Assembly: GCF_000772105.1 (NCBI RefSeq)
Contig: NZ_CP009354.1
Location: forward strand, 3,224,001-3,288,000
From: Vibrio tubiashii ATCC 19109
GTDB taxonomy: Bacteria; Pseudomonadota; Gammaproteobacteria; Enterobacterales; Vibrionaceae
Length of the DNA stretch: 64,000 nt
Direction: 5' to 3'
Below are positions 19,460-27,643 of this stretch, piece after piece. How positions within the stretch are numbered: position 1 is the first letter of the stretch; each line of letters opens with the position of its first letter. Both the position numbers and the translations under genes were made by a program. The notes under the pieces are model-generated. The model did no database searches, was not told where the DNA came from, and saw only the letters and a program-made list of their open reading frames with translations.

Positions 19460-19924
19460 ATGCAAGCACACGGTATTAAACTTGATGACTTGGACAAAGC
19501 AATCTTAAAAACTTTAATGGAAGATGCTCGAACCCCTTATGCCGAAATGGCTAAGCAGTTTGAAGTCAGCCCGGCGACGATTCATGTACGAATCGAGAAA
19601 ATGAAAGCTGGTGATATTATCCAGGGTACTGAAGTCATTGTTGATACCAAGAAACTCGGCTACGACGTATGCTGCTTTATCGGTATTAACCTCAATGCCG
19701 CGCGAGACTATCATTCTGCGCTTGAAAAGCTCAACGCTTTAGAAGAAGTGGTCGAAGCTTATTACACCACTGGCGCATACAATATTTTCGTTAAACTCAT
19801 GTGCCGCTCCATTGAAGAGCTGCAATACGTTCTTATCGATAAGCTACAAGCGATTGATGAAGTGCAATCGACTGAAACCCTTATCTCTTTGCAAAACCCG
19901 ATCAATCGAAACGTTAACCCATAA
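19460..19924 (+). CDS. asnC: Lrp/AsnC-family transcriptional regulator AsnC
   Basis: AsnC is an asparagine-responsive regulator that in E. coli activates asnA. The 154-residue protein has an N-terminal helix-turn-helix (YAEMAKQFEVSPATIHVRIE, about residues 27-46) and the C-terminal RAM ligand/oligomerisation domain. Its sequence follows E. coli AsnC closely (GYDVCCFIGINL, EAYYTTGAYNIFVKLMCRSI, STETLISLQNPI). asnA is not adjacent here; the neighbour is the divergent c-di-GMP sensor gene. Confidence 0.93.
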   Translation: MQAHGIKLDDLDKAILKTLMEDARTPYAEMAKQFEVSPATIHVRIEKMKAGDIIQGTEVIVDTKKLGYDVCCFIGINLNAARDYHSALEKLNALEEVVEAYYTTGAYNIFVKLMCRSIEELQYVLIDKLQAIDEVQSTETLISLQNPINRNVNP

Positions 19925-19925
19925 A

Positions 19926-19947
19926 AAAACTCGCCGTAGCGAGTTTT
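19926..19947. terminator. Terminator after asnC
   Basis: A 9-base stem (AAAACTCGC at 19926-19934, complement at 19939-19947) with a 4-base loop begins right at the asnC stop codon. A-run before and T-run after; it lies between converging genes and may work both ways. Confidence 0.8.
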
Positions 19948-19965
19948 AGTATTTGTAAAGCCTGA

Positions 19966-20250
19966 CTATTTCGAGCTTAGGTAGTGCTTGAGATCATCAA
20001 CGGAAATACCTTGCTCGGCGATCTCTTTCGCCAGCGACTCAATCTGCTCACCTTTACGTGAGTCAATCACCTGCTGGAACTGATAAACCATATCGCGCAG
20101 AATTGGCAATGGCACCTGTTTTGCGGCACTGCGAATACGCTCACCACTTTGATTGCCTAATTCACTCAAAAGTTTACCAAACATGACCTTTTCTGGAGCC
20201 TCTTCTAGTTGCTCCAATAAACGAGCCATCTCGTATGTTGTCATTGACAT
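19966..20250 (-). CDS. Unrecognised 94-residue soluble protein
   Basis: I do not recognise this small protein. It is predicted to be alpha-helical and soluble, with an acidic N-terminal helix (MARLLEQLEEAPEKVMFGKL), a middle segment QSGERIRSAAKQVPLPILRD and a C-terminus ending AEQGISVDDLKHYLSSK. The ending recalls the short alpha-helical tails of nucleoid-type proteins but this is too weak to assign. An in-frame ATG two codons downstream is an alternative start. A consensus DnaA box (TTATCCACA, 20260-20268) lies 9 bases upstream of the start codon. Confidence 0.65.
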   Translation of the reverse strand: MSMTTYEMARLLEQLEEAPEKVMFGKLLSELGNQSGERIRSAAKQVPLPILRDMVYQFQQVIDSRKGEQIESLAKEIAEQGISVDDLKHYLSSK

Positions 20251-20332
20251 CGTTGTGATTTATCCACAGAACTCGAAATAAGAAGCTCAAATATACATCG
20301 TTTGGTTAGATTATCAAGGCTTGTCAGTACCT

Positions 20333-21526
20333 CTAAGCCATTGCGTGATGCCAAGTTTTCCCTGTTTTCGACCAAAGAATTGCTAACGCAGGAACAACGA
20401 TCAGCATCAGCGTCGCAATCATCACTTGTGGCTCCATACCAATTCGCTGAACGGTGCCAACCACTAAGCCTGAACCACTCATCTGAAACAGTCCTAATAG
20501 TGCTGCTGCTGTACCTGCTTTATCACCAAAAGGCGCTAGAGCTTTGCCTGCAGCGGCACCCAGAATCCACGCAAAACCAATAGAAGACATAAAGATTGGC
20601 AACATGAAAGCAAAGGCCGTTACTTGGTCTTTCATTGCCAACATAGTAATACCAGCAATCGCCAAAGTAATAATACCCACTGACAAAGCTTTATGAGTAC
20701 CAAACTTATCCATGAACTTAGGCGCACTCATACAAGCTACGATGTTAATTGCCGCATTGATACCAAACCACATAGTAAATTGATTCATCGACAAGCCTAA
20801 GTTTTCCATCAACACAACGGGGGCAGAGGTGACATAGCCGAGAATGACAGCCATTGCCAGCATGCATAACGTCGCGTGGAAAAGGAAGGTCGGTGTTTTC
20901 ACAACATCAAGATAACGGTTGAGCTTGAAAACGGGTTCTTTGCTCAATTGAGGATTAGTCTCTTTTAGTCCTGTCCAAAGCATGACTAGAACCACAGCAG
21001 CAAATCCGGCCATAAAACTAAAGTTAGAGCGCCAACCGAATTGCTGTGTTAGCCAACTGCCTAAAATAGGAGCTAAGGCAGGAATGAAGCAGATAGCACC
21101 ATTGAGGTAGCTGATCATTTTGCCACTTTTCTGCGGCCCAAAGATATCGCGAACTGTTGCAAAGGCCGCTACCGATGTCGCACACGCACCTAAGCCTTGT
21201 AGCAGTCGAGACATGAGCATCCACTCAATATTCTGAGCACTCCACGCCAATAAAGCGCTCACGGCATAGATACTCACGCCTCCCAATGCAACAGTTCGAC
21301 GTCCTAGTTTATCTGCTAAAGGGCCAGCAAAGAGTTGCCCTACACCCATTGCAAACAAGAACCATGTAATTGTGTCTTGAGCTAGTGCATGTTCCACGTG
21401 GAACGTAGAAGAGATCATTGGTAGTGCTGGCAAGTATATGTCTATCGCTAATGGGCTAAATAGAACCAGCAGTGTTAACAACACTAACTGTGATTTACGT
21501 GGGGAACTTTCACTTACCGCTTGCAC
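20333..21526 (-). CDS. Bcr/CflA-family multidrug MFS transporter
   Basis: A 397-residue major facilitator with 12 membrane helices, of the Bcr/CflA drug-exporter group. Seen: LAIDIYLPALPMISSTFHVE at the first helix, the loop GPLADKLGRRTVAL, motif C-like helix 5 (FIPALAPILGSWL), and the central loop around residues 190-210. The start is GTG at 21524-21526 with GGAG 6 bases upstream. It is divergent from a LysR-family gene that probably regulates it. Its coding sequence holds a parS-like palindrome at 21391-21404. Confidence 0.88.
   Translation of the reverse strand: MQAVSESSPRKSQLVLLTLLVLFSPLAIDIYLPALPMISSTFHVEHALAQDTITWFLFAMGVGQLFAGPLADKLGRRTVALGGVSIYAVSALLAWSAQNIEWMLMSRLLQGLGACATSVAAFATVRDIFGPQKSGKMISYLNGAICFIPALAPILGSWLTQQFGWRSNFSFMAGFAAVVLVMLWTGLKETNPQLSKEPVFKLNRYLDVVKTPTFLFHATLCMLAMAVILGYVTSAPVVLMENLGLSMNQFTMWFGINAAINIVACMSAPKFMDKFGTHKALSVGIITLAIAGITMLAMKDQVTAFAFMLPIFMSSIGFAWILGAAAGKALAPFGDKAGTAAALLGLFQMSGSGLVVGTVQRIGMEPQVMIATLMLIVVPALAILWSKTGKTWHHAMA
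21390..21405. promoter_or_regulatory. Candidate parS centromere site (variant)
   Basis: The 14-base perfect palindrome GTTCCACGTGGAAC (21391-21404) matches known bacterial parS variants, for example the Pseudomonas form. It differs from the two other sites in this window by a symmetric T-to-C change. It sits inside the MFS gene, encoding the segment FHVEH. Its location 3.2 kb from the next site supports a role in ParB loading; binding is not shown. Confidence 0.65.
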
Positions 21527-21589
21527 TTTGAACTCCGATGCACTTGATGAATTTGTCGATATTCTAAGCTAAACTAGATATGCCAACCA

Positions 21590-21604
21590 ATGACGTATAG
21601 TCAT
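21590..21604. promoter_or_regulatory. Candidate LysR-type operator
   Basis: ATGAC, five bases, GTCAT: a 15-base inverted repeat that contains the T-N11-A pattern of LysR-type boxes. It lies in the 105-base gap between the divergent MFS transporter and LysR-family genes, 27 bases upstream of the regulator's start. Confidence 0.5.
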
Positions 21605-21631
21605 CAATGTTATTCCCATTGAGAATTTCTA

Positions 21632-22573
21632 ATGAATATAGAAAAGCTTGCGCGCATCGATCTCAACTTATTGGTTTGTTTGCGTGTTTTAATAGAAGAG
21701 CTCAACGTCACTCGCGCTGCGCACCGACTTTGCTTAAGCCAGTCCGCTGTGAGCAAGAGTTTAGCCAAGCTAAGAACACAGTTTGACGACCCTTTGTTTG
21801 TTCGCCATGCTCATGGCCTTAAACCTACGCCTAAAGCGCTGTTTTTAAAACCTAAACTTGAGGTGCTGATAAACCAGCTAGAACAACTGACTCAGCCGGA
21901 ACAGTTCTCGCCTAGTTCAAGTGACTATCGCTATCAGATTGCTGCGGTGGAGAGCGTTTACCCACTTATTCTCCCTCATTTTTTGCCGGAGATATTTAAG
22001 CGTGCTCCAGGGGTGACCATAAGTACTCACGCTTGGGCAGAAGAGACATTTAGGCAAATACAGCGTGGGGAAATTGACTTAGGCATTACTGGCAAAGACA
22101 TTGATATTAATGACGCAAAGTTAACTATGCTGCCTCCTAGCGATATTTGTGAGCAAGAAATCTATCGCGATAACCAAATGTGCTTAGTGCGTAAGCAGCA
22201 CCCTGCCCTTAACCAAAACTGGAATCTCGAAAACTATCTGAATCAACGTCACGTACAAGTTAGGTGTGACGGCAATGAGCGCTGGCTGCTAGATTATCGT
22301 TTGGCGGATATCGGTAAAGAGCGTGATATCGCGATTACGGTGCCTGACTTTAACAGCGCGGCTAGCCTGTGCTCGTACACCGACTTTGTCTTTACCGCAC
22401 CAAGTCACTTCGTCAAACTCGCATCAAAACAACTCGATTTAACTGTGCTACCACTGCCGATGGAGTTTCCTCCTATGGCTTACACTTTGTTCTGGCATAG
22501 AGATAGAGAAAATGACCCTGCCTTGTCTTGGTTACGACAAATTATCCGCGATAAAACCACTGCTCTTAGATAA
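21632..22573 (+). CDS. LysR-family transcriptional regulator
   Basis: A 313-residue LysR-type regulator: N-terminal winged helix-turn-helix (LNVTRAAHRLCLSQSAVSKS, about residues 24-43; FDDPLFVRHAHGLKPTPKAL) and a C-terminal substrate-binding domain (about 95-305). It is divergent from the Bcr/CflA transporter with a candidate operator in between, so the exporter is the likely target. The inducer is unknown. Confidence 0.9.
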   Translation: MNIEKLARIDLNLLVCLRVLIEELNVTRAAHRLCLSQSAVSKSLAKLRTQFDDPLFVRHAHGLKPTPKALFLKPKLEVLINQLEQLTQPEQFSPSSSDYRYQIAAVESVYPLILPHFLPEIFKRAPGVTISTHAWAEETFRQIQRGEIDLGITGKDIDINDAKLTMLPPSDICEQEIYRDNQMCLVRKQHPALNQNWNLENYLNQRHVQVRCDGNERWLLDYRLADIGKERDIAITVPDFNSAASLCSYTDFVFTAPSHFVKLASKQLDLTVLPLPMEFPPMAYTLFWHRDRENDPALSWLRQIIRDKTTALR

Positions 22574-22672
22574 TTTGCAGGCTGACGGTAAAAAGAGTAG
22601 CTTATTCGCATCGTCCAATTTTAGTCACTCTCGTCGATATGGACGCCATAATAATATGAAGGATTAACATAG

Positions 22673-24463
22673 ATGCTTACAACAACAGAACAGCGCCTAA
22701 CCGCGATTCGTCACTGGATAGCGCAGAACAATATTGACGCCCTACTTATCCCACATGAAGACGAATATTTGGGCGAATACGTACCTGCACATAATGAGCG
22801 TTTACATTGGCTAACAGGTTTTACCGGTTCTGCTGGTGCTGCAGTAATCACCAAAGATAAAGCCGCTATTTTTGTTGATGGTCGCTATACAGTACAAGTG
22901 ACTAAACAGGTACCTGCTGATCTGTTCGAATATCGTCACCTTATTGAAGAGCCTGCGTTAGATTGGATTAAAGACCAACTAGTTAATGGTGCATCTGTAG
23001 CCATCGACCCGCGCATGCACAACTCTGATTGGTTAGACGTGGCACAAGCAAAACTTGCCGACACACTTGAGTTAAAGATCCTCGACAGTAACCCAATTGA
23101 TGAGCTTTGGCACGATCGCCCTGCTCCTGTGGTTTCTGATGTTCGCCTAATGGCGACGGAAGCGGTCGGACAATCTAGTCAAAGTAAACGCCAAGAAATC
23201 GCGCAACTAGTTAAAAAGTCTGGTGCAGACAGCGCAGTGATTACCGCTCTTGATTCAGTTTGCTGGTTGCTTAACGTCCGCGGCCTTGACGTATCACGAC
23301 TACCAGTTTTGCTTTCTCACGCGATTCTTCATTCAGACTCAAGCGTAGAATTCTTTCTCGACCCTGCTCGACTACCTGCAGAATTTGATGCACACGTAGG
23401 GACAGACGTAACGGTTCATCATCCTGAAGCTTTACAAGCGCGTTTAGAAACTCTAAACGGAAAGAAAGTACTGGTGGATCCGGCAACAAGTAACGCATGG
23501 TTTAAGCTAATTCTACAAAATGCAGGCGCAACTGTAGTTAGCAAAGCTGATCCTTGCTTGATGCCAAAAGCGGCGAAGAATGCAGTTGAAATCGCTGGCA
23601 TGAAAGCATGTCATATCCGTGATGGCGTTGCGATGAGCAAATTCCTCTGCTGGCTAGATGCTGAAGTAGCCGCAGGTAGCCTAAATGACGAAGCAACCTT
23701 GTCAGATAAGCTAGAAGCATTTCGTAGTGAAGACCCAACTCTGATGGATCTTAGTTTCGATACGATTTCAGCAGCAGGCGGCAACGCAGCGATGTGCCAC
23801 TACAACCACGAGAATCAGCCAGAGCCTGGTCAGCTTGAATTGAACACGCTTTACCTTGTCGACTCGGGTGGTCAGTACCTGGATGGCACCACAGACATCA
23901 CGCGTACTATCGCTATCGGTCAACCATCACAAGAGATGATTAAGCAATTCACACTTGCGCTAAAAGGTCATATCGGTGTCGCTCGTGCGCGTTTCCCTAA
24001 AGGTACACGAGGTTACCAAATTGATACGCTCGCGCGTCAGCATCTGTGGGCAGAAGGCTATGATTACGATCATGGTACCGGTCATGGTGTTGGTCACTTC
24101 CTAAGTGTCCACGAAGGACCGGCTAGTATTTCCAAGCGACAAATCGATGTTCCTTTAACAAAAGGCATGGTGTTATCGAATGAGCCAGGTTACTACCGCG
24201 CTGACGCATTTGGTATTCGTATCGAGAACCTAGAACTTGTTGTCGAAACGCCTACCAACGGCGACTTCCCTGTTCTGTCTTTTGAATCACTTACACGCTG
24301 CCCGATCGACAAGCGTAACATCAATGTAGATATGCTGACTCGACCAGAGCTAGCTTGGCTGAATGACTATCATCAAAAAGTCTGGGATGAGATCAGCCCT
24401 CTAGTAGAAGGTGAAGTGAAGGATTGGCTGCGTCAGGCAACTGTACCACTTGCTCATGGCTAG
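22673..24463 (+). CDS. Aminopeptidase P family (Xaa-Pro aminopeptidase)
   Basis: A 596-residue metallopeptidase of family M24B that removes N-terminal residues preceding proline. It is the long, three-domain form (about 600 residues), unlike E. coli PepP (441). Two creatinase-like N-terminal domains (about 1-130 and 150-300) precede the pita-bread catalytic domain (about 310-535). Metal ligands seen: Asp in YLVDSGGQYLDGTTDITRT (two), His in HGTGHGVGHFLSVHEGP, Glu in SNEPGYY and Glu in GIRIENLELV. A C-terminal M24 extension follows. The start has GAAGGA upstream. Downstream is an octanucleotide repeat and terminator. Confidence 0.92.
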   Translation: MLTTTEQRLTAIRHWIAQNNIDALLIPHEDEYLGEYVPAHNERLHWLTGFTGSAGAAVITKDKAAIFVDGRYTVQVTKQVPADLFEYRHLIEEPALDWIKDQLVNGASVAIDPRMHNSDWLDVAQAKLADTLELKILDSNPIDELWHDRPAPVVSDVRLMATEAVGQSSQSKRQEIAQLVKKSGADSAVITALDSVCWLLNVRGLDVSRLPVLLSHAILHSDSSVEFFLDPARLPAEFDAHVGTDVTVHHPEALQARLETLNGKKVLVDPATSNAWFKLILQNAGATVVSKADPCLMPKAAKNAVEIAGMKACHIRDGVAMSKFLCWLDAEVAAGSLNDEATLSDKLEAFRSEDPTLMDLSFDTISAAGGNAAMCHYNHENQPEPGQLELNTLYLVDSGGQYLDGTTDITRTIAIGQPSQEMIKQFTLALKGHIGVARARFPKGTRGYQIDTLARQHLWAEGYDYDHGTGHGVGHFLSVHEGPASISKRQIDVPLTKGMVLSNEPGYYRADAFGIRIENLELVVETPTNGDFPVLSFESLTRCPIDKRNINVDMLTRPELAWLNDYHQKVWDEISPLVEGEVKDWLRQATVPLAHG

Positions 24464-24464
24464 A

Positions 24465-24557
24465 AACTGGATAACTGGATAACTGGATAACTGGATAACT
24501 GGATAACTGGATAACTTAACTGGATAACTGGATAACTGGATAACTGGATAACTGGAT
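24465..24557. repeat. Octanucleotide tandem repeat, 11 copies
   Basis: Eleven exact copies of AACTGGAT (six at 24465-24512, the interruption AACTT at 24513-24517, five more at 24518-24557) start one base after the aminopeptidase stop codon. The complement reads (ATCCAGTT)n, so each unit contains TTATCCAGT when joined to its neighbour, a 7-of-9 match to the DnaA box TTATCCACA. Simple-sequence length variation is expected here. Confidence 0.95.
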
Positions 24558-24563
24558 AAGAAT

Positions 24564-24596
24564 AGAGGGTTGATGTAATGCATCAACCCTCTTTTT
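24564..24596 (+). terminator. Terminator after aminopeptidase P
   Basis: A 12-base stem (AGAGGGTTGATG at 24564-24575, complement at 24581-24592) with a 5-base loop is followed by TTTTTA. It ends the plus-strand transcript after the octanucleotide repeat. Confidence 0.85.
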
Positions 24597-24604
24597 ATTG
24601 CGTG

Positions 24605-24620
24605 TGTTTCACGTGAAACA
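24605..24620. promoter_or_regulatory. parS centromere site
   Basis: TGTTTCACGTGAAACA, a perfect 16-base palindrome and the consensus chromosomal parS bound by ParB. It is intergenic, between the terminator of the aminopeptidase gene and the end of thiH. parA and parB lie 34 kb away, close to oriC. Confidence 0.9.
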
Positions 24621-24626
24621 CTATTT

Positions 24627-25745
24627 TTAAGACAAGCCTGAATAAGCCGAGTGCCAATCTCGCCAAACAGGATCGAACCCTTTCGCGCGAATCATATCTT
24701 CGACCGAAGCTGCGCTTCGCTCATCACTGATCTCAAACTGCTCCAGTTCAACGTCATCCATCGCATAACCACCTGGCTGAGTTTTTGATGCAGCAGACAT
24801 GGTAGTAATGCCCAAGGGTAAAACATTATCTCTAAACTTCGGAGACTCACGAGTCGAAAGAGACAACTCAACTTCTGGATTCAGCAATCGATAAGCGCAA
24901 ATAAGCTGAACCAATTGTTTATCTGTCATCACCGACTTTGGTTGAAGTGCTCCCTCACAGGGACGCAATCGCGGGAACGAAATCGAGTAACGAGTTTGCC
25001 AATAGGTGCGCTCTAGATAATCCAGATGCGCCGCAACATAAAAGCAATCTGTTCGCCACTCTTCTAAGCCAATCAAAGCGCCAATACCAATCTTATCAAT
25101 GCCCGCTTTTGCCAATCGATCTGCGGTATCTAATCGATACTCAAAATCCATCTTGTTGCCACGTAAGTGGTGCTCTGCATAGGTAGAAGGATGATAAGTT
25201 TCCTGATACACCATCACGGCATCCAAGCCTAAGGTCTTAAGTTCAGCATAGTGCTCTTGATCGAGCGGCTGAACTTCCATTGCCAAATAGTTAAAGCGCT
25301 GCTTGATCATCGGCACCATTTCGCGGAAATAGTTCATGCCAACTTTAGTCTCGTGTTCGCCTGTTACCAGCAAAACGCTATCAAACTTCATTCGTTTAAT
25401 CGCTTCAACTTCCGCAGACACTTCATCTTTGTTTAGGGTGCGACGCTTAATACGGTTCTCCATTGAGAATCCACAATAAGTACAAGCATTGGCACACAGG
25501 TTAGACAAGTACAGTGGAATATAGAGTGACATAGTATTGCCAAACCGTTTACGAGTTGCCGTGTAAGACAACTGAGCCATCTGCTCTAAATAGGGCTCGG
25601 CAGCAGGCGAAATCAATGCCTTAAAATCTTCCAGATCACGCTTGGGCTTATTCAATGCACGTTCAACATCTTGTGCTGTCTTGGCATAAATCGACATCGA
25701 AATGTCATCCCAATTGAGCTGCTTAAATTGTTCAACAAAGCTCAT
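24627..25745 (-). CDS. thiH: 2-iminoacetate synthase ThiH
   Basis: ThiH is a radical-SAM enzyme that cleaves tyrosine to dehydroglycine for the thiazole ring of thiamin. The 372-residue protein has the radical-SAM cluster motif CxxxCxxC in LCANACTYCGFSMENRI, then KMKFDSVLLVTGEHETKVG-type segment, YQETYHPSTYAEHH and a C-terminal biotin-and-thiamin-synthesis domain. Length matches E. coli ThiH (377). It is the last gene of the thi operon, 18 bases after thiG. Confidence 0.96.
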   Translation of the reverse strand: MSFVEQFKQLNWDDISMSIYAKTAQDVERALNKPKRDLEDFKALISPAAEPYLEQMAQLSYTATRKRFGNTMSLYIPLYLSNLCANACTYCGFSMENRIKRRTLNKDEVSAEVEAIKRMKFDSVLLVTGEHETKVGMNYFREMVPMIKQRFNYLAMEVQPLDQEHYAELKTLGLDAVMVYQETYHPSTYAEHHLRGNKMDFEYRLDTADRLAKAGIDKIGIGALIGLEEWRTDCFYVAAHLDYLERTYWQTRYSISFPRLRPCEGALQPKSVMTDKQLVQLICAYRLLNPEVELSLSTRESPKFRDNVLPLGITTMSAASKTQPGGYAMDDVELEQFEISDERSAASVEDMIRAKGFDPVWRDWHSAYSGLS

Positions 25746-25763
25746 GTTATTCTCGCTTAGAAC

Positions 25764-26531
25764 CTATAGCTCATCTAAAAATGAAGTCAGTGGACTCGAT
25801 GCGACTGCGTGAGACACCTTACCAGCAAGACCCGCTTTATAGGCCATACGTCCCGATTCGACCGCCATTTTAAATGCCTGTGCCATTACAACTGGATCGC
25901 TAGATGCGGCTATAGCCGTATTAACAAGCACCGCATCGGCGCCCATTTCCATTGCACGCGCGGCATGAGAAGGCGCTCCAATACCTGCGTCCACAACTAC
26001 AGGAACATTGGCCTGGTCGATAATAATCTCTAGGAAGTCGTGAGAAACGATGCCTTTGTTTGAACCTATCGGCGCGCCTAATGGCATGACTGCTGCACAG
26101 CCCACTTCTTCCAACCGCTTACACAACACAGGGTCTGCATGGCAGTAAGGAAGTACAATAAACCCTTCGCGAACCAACTGTTCAGCAGCAGCTAGTGTTT
26201 CGATTGGGTCCGGCATTAAGTACTTAGGATCAGGGTGGATTTCTAATTTCAACCAGTTTGTCCCCAAAGCTTCACGCGCGAGTTGCGCAGCAAACACAGC
26301 GTCCTTCGCGTTCTTTGCACCAGAAGTGTTTGGTAACAAGTTTACGCCCGATTGCACTAGTGGCTTCAAAATATCATCTTGATGGTCGTTCACGTCGACG
26401 CGCTTTAGCGCCATAGTTGCCAATTGAGAGCCTGAAGCTTGAATTGCTTGCGCCATTAATTGGCTATTAGCAAACTTGCCGGTTCCTGTGAACAGTCGTG
26501 ATTCAAACTGTTTATCACCAATTTTAAGCAT
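25764..26531 (-). CDS. thiG: Thiazole synthase ThiG
   Basis: ThiG joins dehydroglycine, deoxyxylulose 5-phosphate and the ThiS thiocarboxylate sulfur into thiazole phosphate. The 255-residue TIM barrel has [17 protein letters not shown] start ([15 protein letters not shown]), the catalytic-lysine strand [14 protein letters not shown], and the phosphate-binding [20 protein letters not shown]. It starts 5 bases after the thiS stop, consistent with the ThiS-ThiG complex. Confidence 0.96.
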   Translation of the reverse strand: MLKIGDKQFESRLFTGTGKFANSQLMAQAIQASGSQLATMALKRVDVNDHQDDILKPLVQSGVNLLPNTSGAKNAKDAVFAAQLAREALGTNWLKLEIHPDPKYLMPDPIETLAAAEQLVREGFIVLPYCHADPVLCKRLEEVGCAAVMPLGAPIGSNKGIVSHDFLEIIIDQANVPVVVDAGIGAPSHAARAMEMGADAVLVNTAIAASSDPVVMAQAFKMAVESGRMAYKAGLAGKVSHAVASSPLTSFLDEL

Positions 26532-26536
26532 CGACT

Positions 26537-26791
26537 TTAACCCCCTGCGATAGCTTGAAACAAAGAGATTCTATCTCCCTGCGAAAGTACTGTGCTCGCC
26601 CACTCACTGCGCGGCACAACATTGTTGTTAATTGCAAAAACACACCCCATTTCTGGCAGCTCAAACTGGTGGATGATTTGCTGTAGATTTGACGCACTGG
26701 CAACTTGATGTGATTGTTCGTTAATGACAATAGTGATCACATCGAGTTCTTCAGCAAGTGCTTGTGTTGTTTGTTGTTCTGATAACGCCAT
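26537..26791 (-). CDS. thiS: Sulfur carrier protein ThiS
   Basis: ThiS is a ubiquitin-fold carrier that receives sulfur as a C-terminal thiocarboxylate and gives it to ThiG. The product ends in the required Gly-Gly ([10 protein letters not shown]). The ubiquitin-fold core starts around [20 protein letters not shown]. With the ATG at 26789-26791 it is 84 residues, about 17 longer than the family. An in-frame GTG at the V before ITIVIN would give a protein of typical size, so the start is uncertain. It lies between thiF and thiG. Confidence 0.85.
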   Translation of the reverse strand: MALSEQQTTQALAEELDVITIVINEQSHQVASASNLQQIIHQFELPEMGCVFAINNNVVPRSEWASTVLSQGDRISLFQAIAGG

Positions 26792-26854
26792 TGCTTCTAA
26801 CTCTCTTATTTCCAACCGTTACTTCAATTAGACCTATTGGTTGTTTTGCTCTCG

Positions 26855-27643
26855 TTAACTTGCACTCTGATCTTGAGCGCAAACTTGGCACTGTTGGTCT
26901 TTGCTAATCCCCATGGTTTGCCACTGCATTTTTAAGCCATCAAAAAAATGCAGCTTGGCGGTCTCGACATGAAACTGGCCAGTAGCGAGTTTTTGTATCG
27001 CCGCCAATGCTTGGTAATTGCCAAGTGTGCCCACCACAGGGCCAACCACACCACTCTCACTACATTTCTGCGTTTGTTGCAGTTCATCGAATGGATACAA
27101 ACAGCGATAACAAGCCTTACCTTCTTCTCCGTCAGCACGACTATTCGCTTGATAGTCAAAGACAGCAAACTGCCCTTGCCAGCCAATCGCGGCTGCAGAT
27201 ATAAGTGGCGTTGCTTGTTCAAAACAAACTTGGTTTATTAGCTGACGAGTTGGCATATTGTCAGTGCAGTCCAACACGACATCCGCCAGCATAACTTCAA
27301 GCTGCAACTGTGCCTTGTCGAGCCGCTTGTGAAGCGCTCGAACTTGGATCATGGAGTTAAGTTCAGAAAGCTGTTTAACCGTCGCTTCCGTTTTAGCAAG
27401 CTGGAGATCACGTTCACGATAGATGATCTGACGCTGTAAGTTACTACTATCGACCTCATCATCATCAACGACTACTAACTTACCGACCCCCGCCGACGCC
27501 AAATAGAGACTCGCAGCACTTCCAAGTCCGCCACAGCCAATAATCAACACGTGCGACTTGATCAATCTCTCCTGACCACTTTCAGCAATTTCTGGCAGAG
27601 CGACTTGACGCTGATAGCGGAAGAACTGCTGATCAGTGAGCAT
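26855..27643 (-). CDS. thiF: ThiS adenylyltransferase ThiF
   Basis: ThiF activates the C-terminus of ThiS by adenylation, in the E1-like/MoeB fold. The protein has the nucleotide-binding [41 protein letters not shown], two CxxC zinc pairs (CYRC and CQVC), and [20 protein letters not shown] with the conserved Cys just before it. I use the ATG at 27641-27643 ([10 protein letters not shown]), which matches the family start. An ATG 18 bases upstream would add MKRENN. Either start overlaps the end of thiE. Confidence 0.94.
   Translation of the reverse strand: MLTDQQFFRYQRQVALPEIAESGQERLIKSHVLIIGCGGLGSAASLYLASAGVGKLVVVDDDEVDSSNLQRQIIYRERDLQLAKTEATVKQLSELNSMIQVRALHKRLDKAQLQLEVMLADVVLDCTDNMPTRQLINQVCFEQATPLISAAAIGWQGQFAVFDYQANSRADGEEGKACYRCLYPFDELQQTQKCSESGVVGPVVGTLGNYQALAAIQKLATGQFHVETAKLHFFDGLKMQWQTMGISKDQQCQVCAQDQSAS

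Noticed and set aside
24465..24557. Possible CRISPR array
   Set aside because: The units are 8 bases long with no unique spacers and no cas genes nearby; it is a simple tandem repeat.
24401..24586. Minus-strand 61-residue open frame reading repeated SSYPVIQL
   Set aside because: It is the translation of the octanucleotide repeat and overlaps the aminopeptidase end and the terminator; no ribosome site or coding sign.
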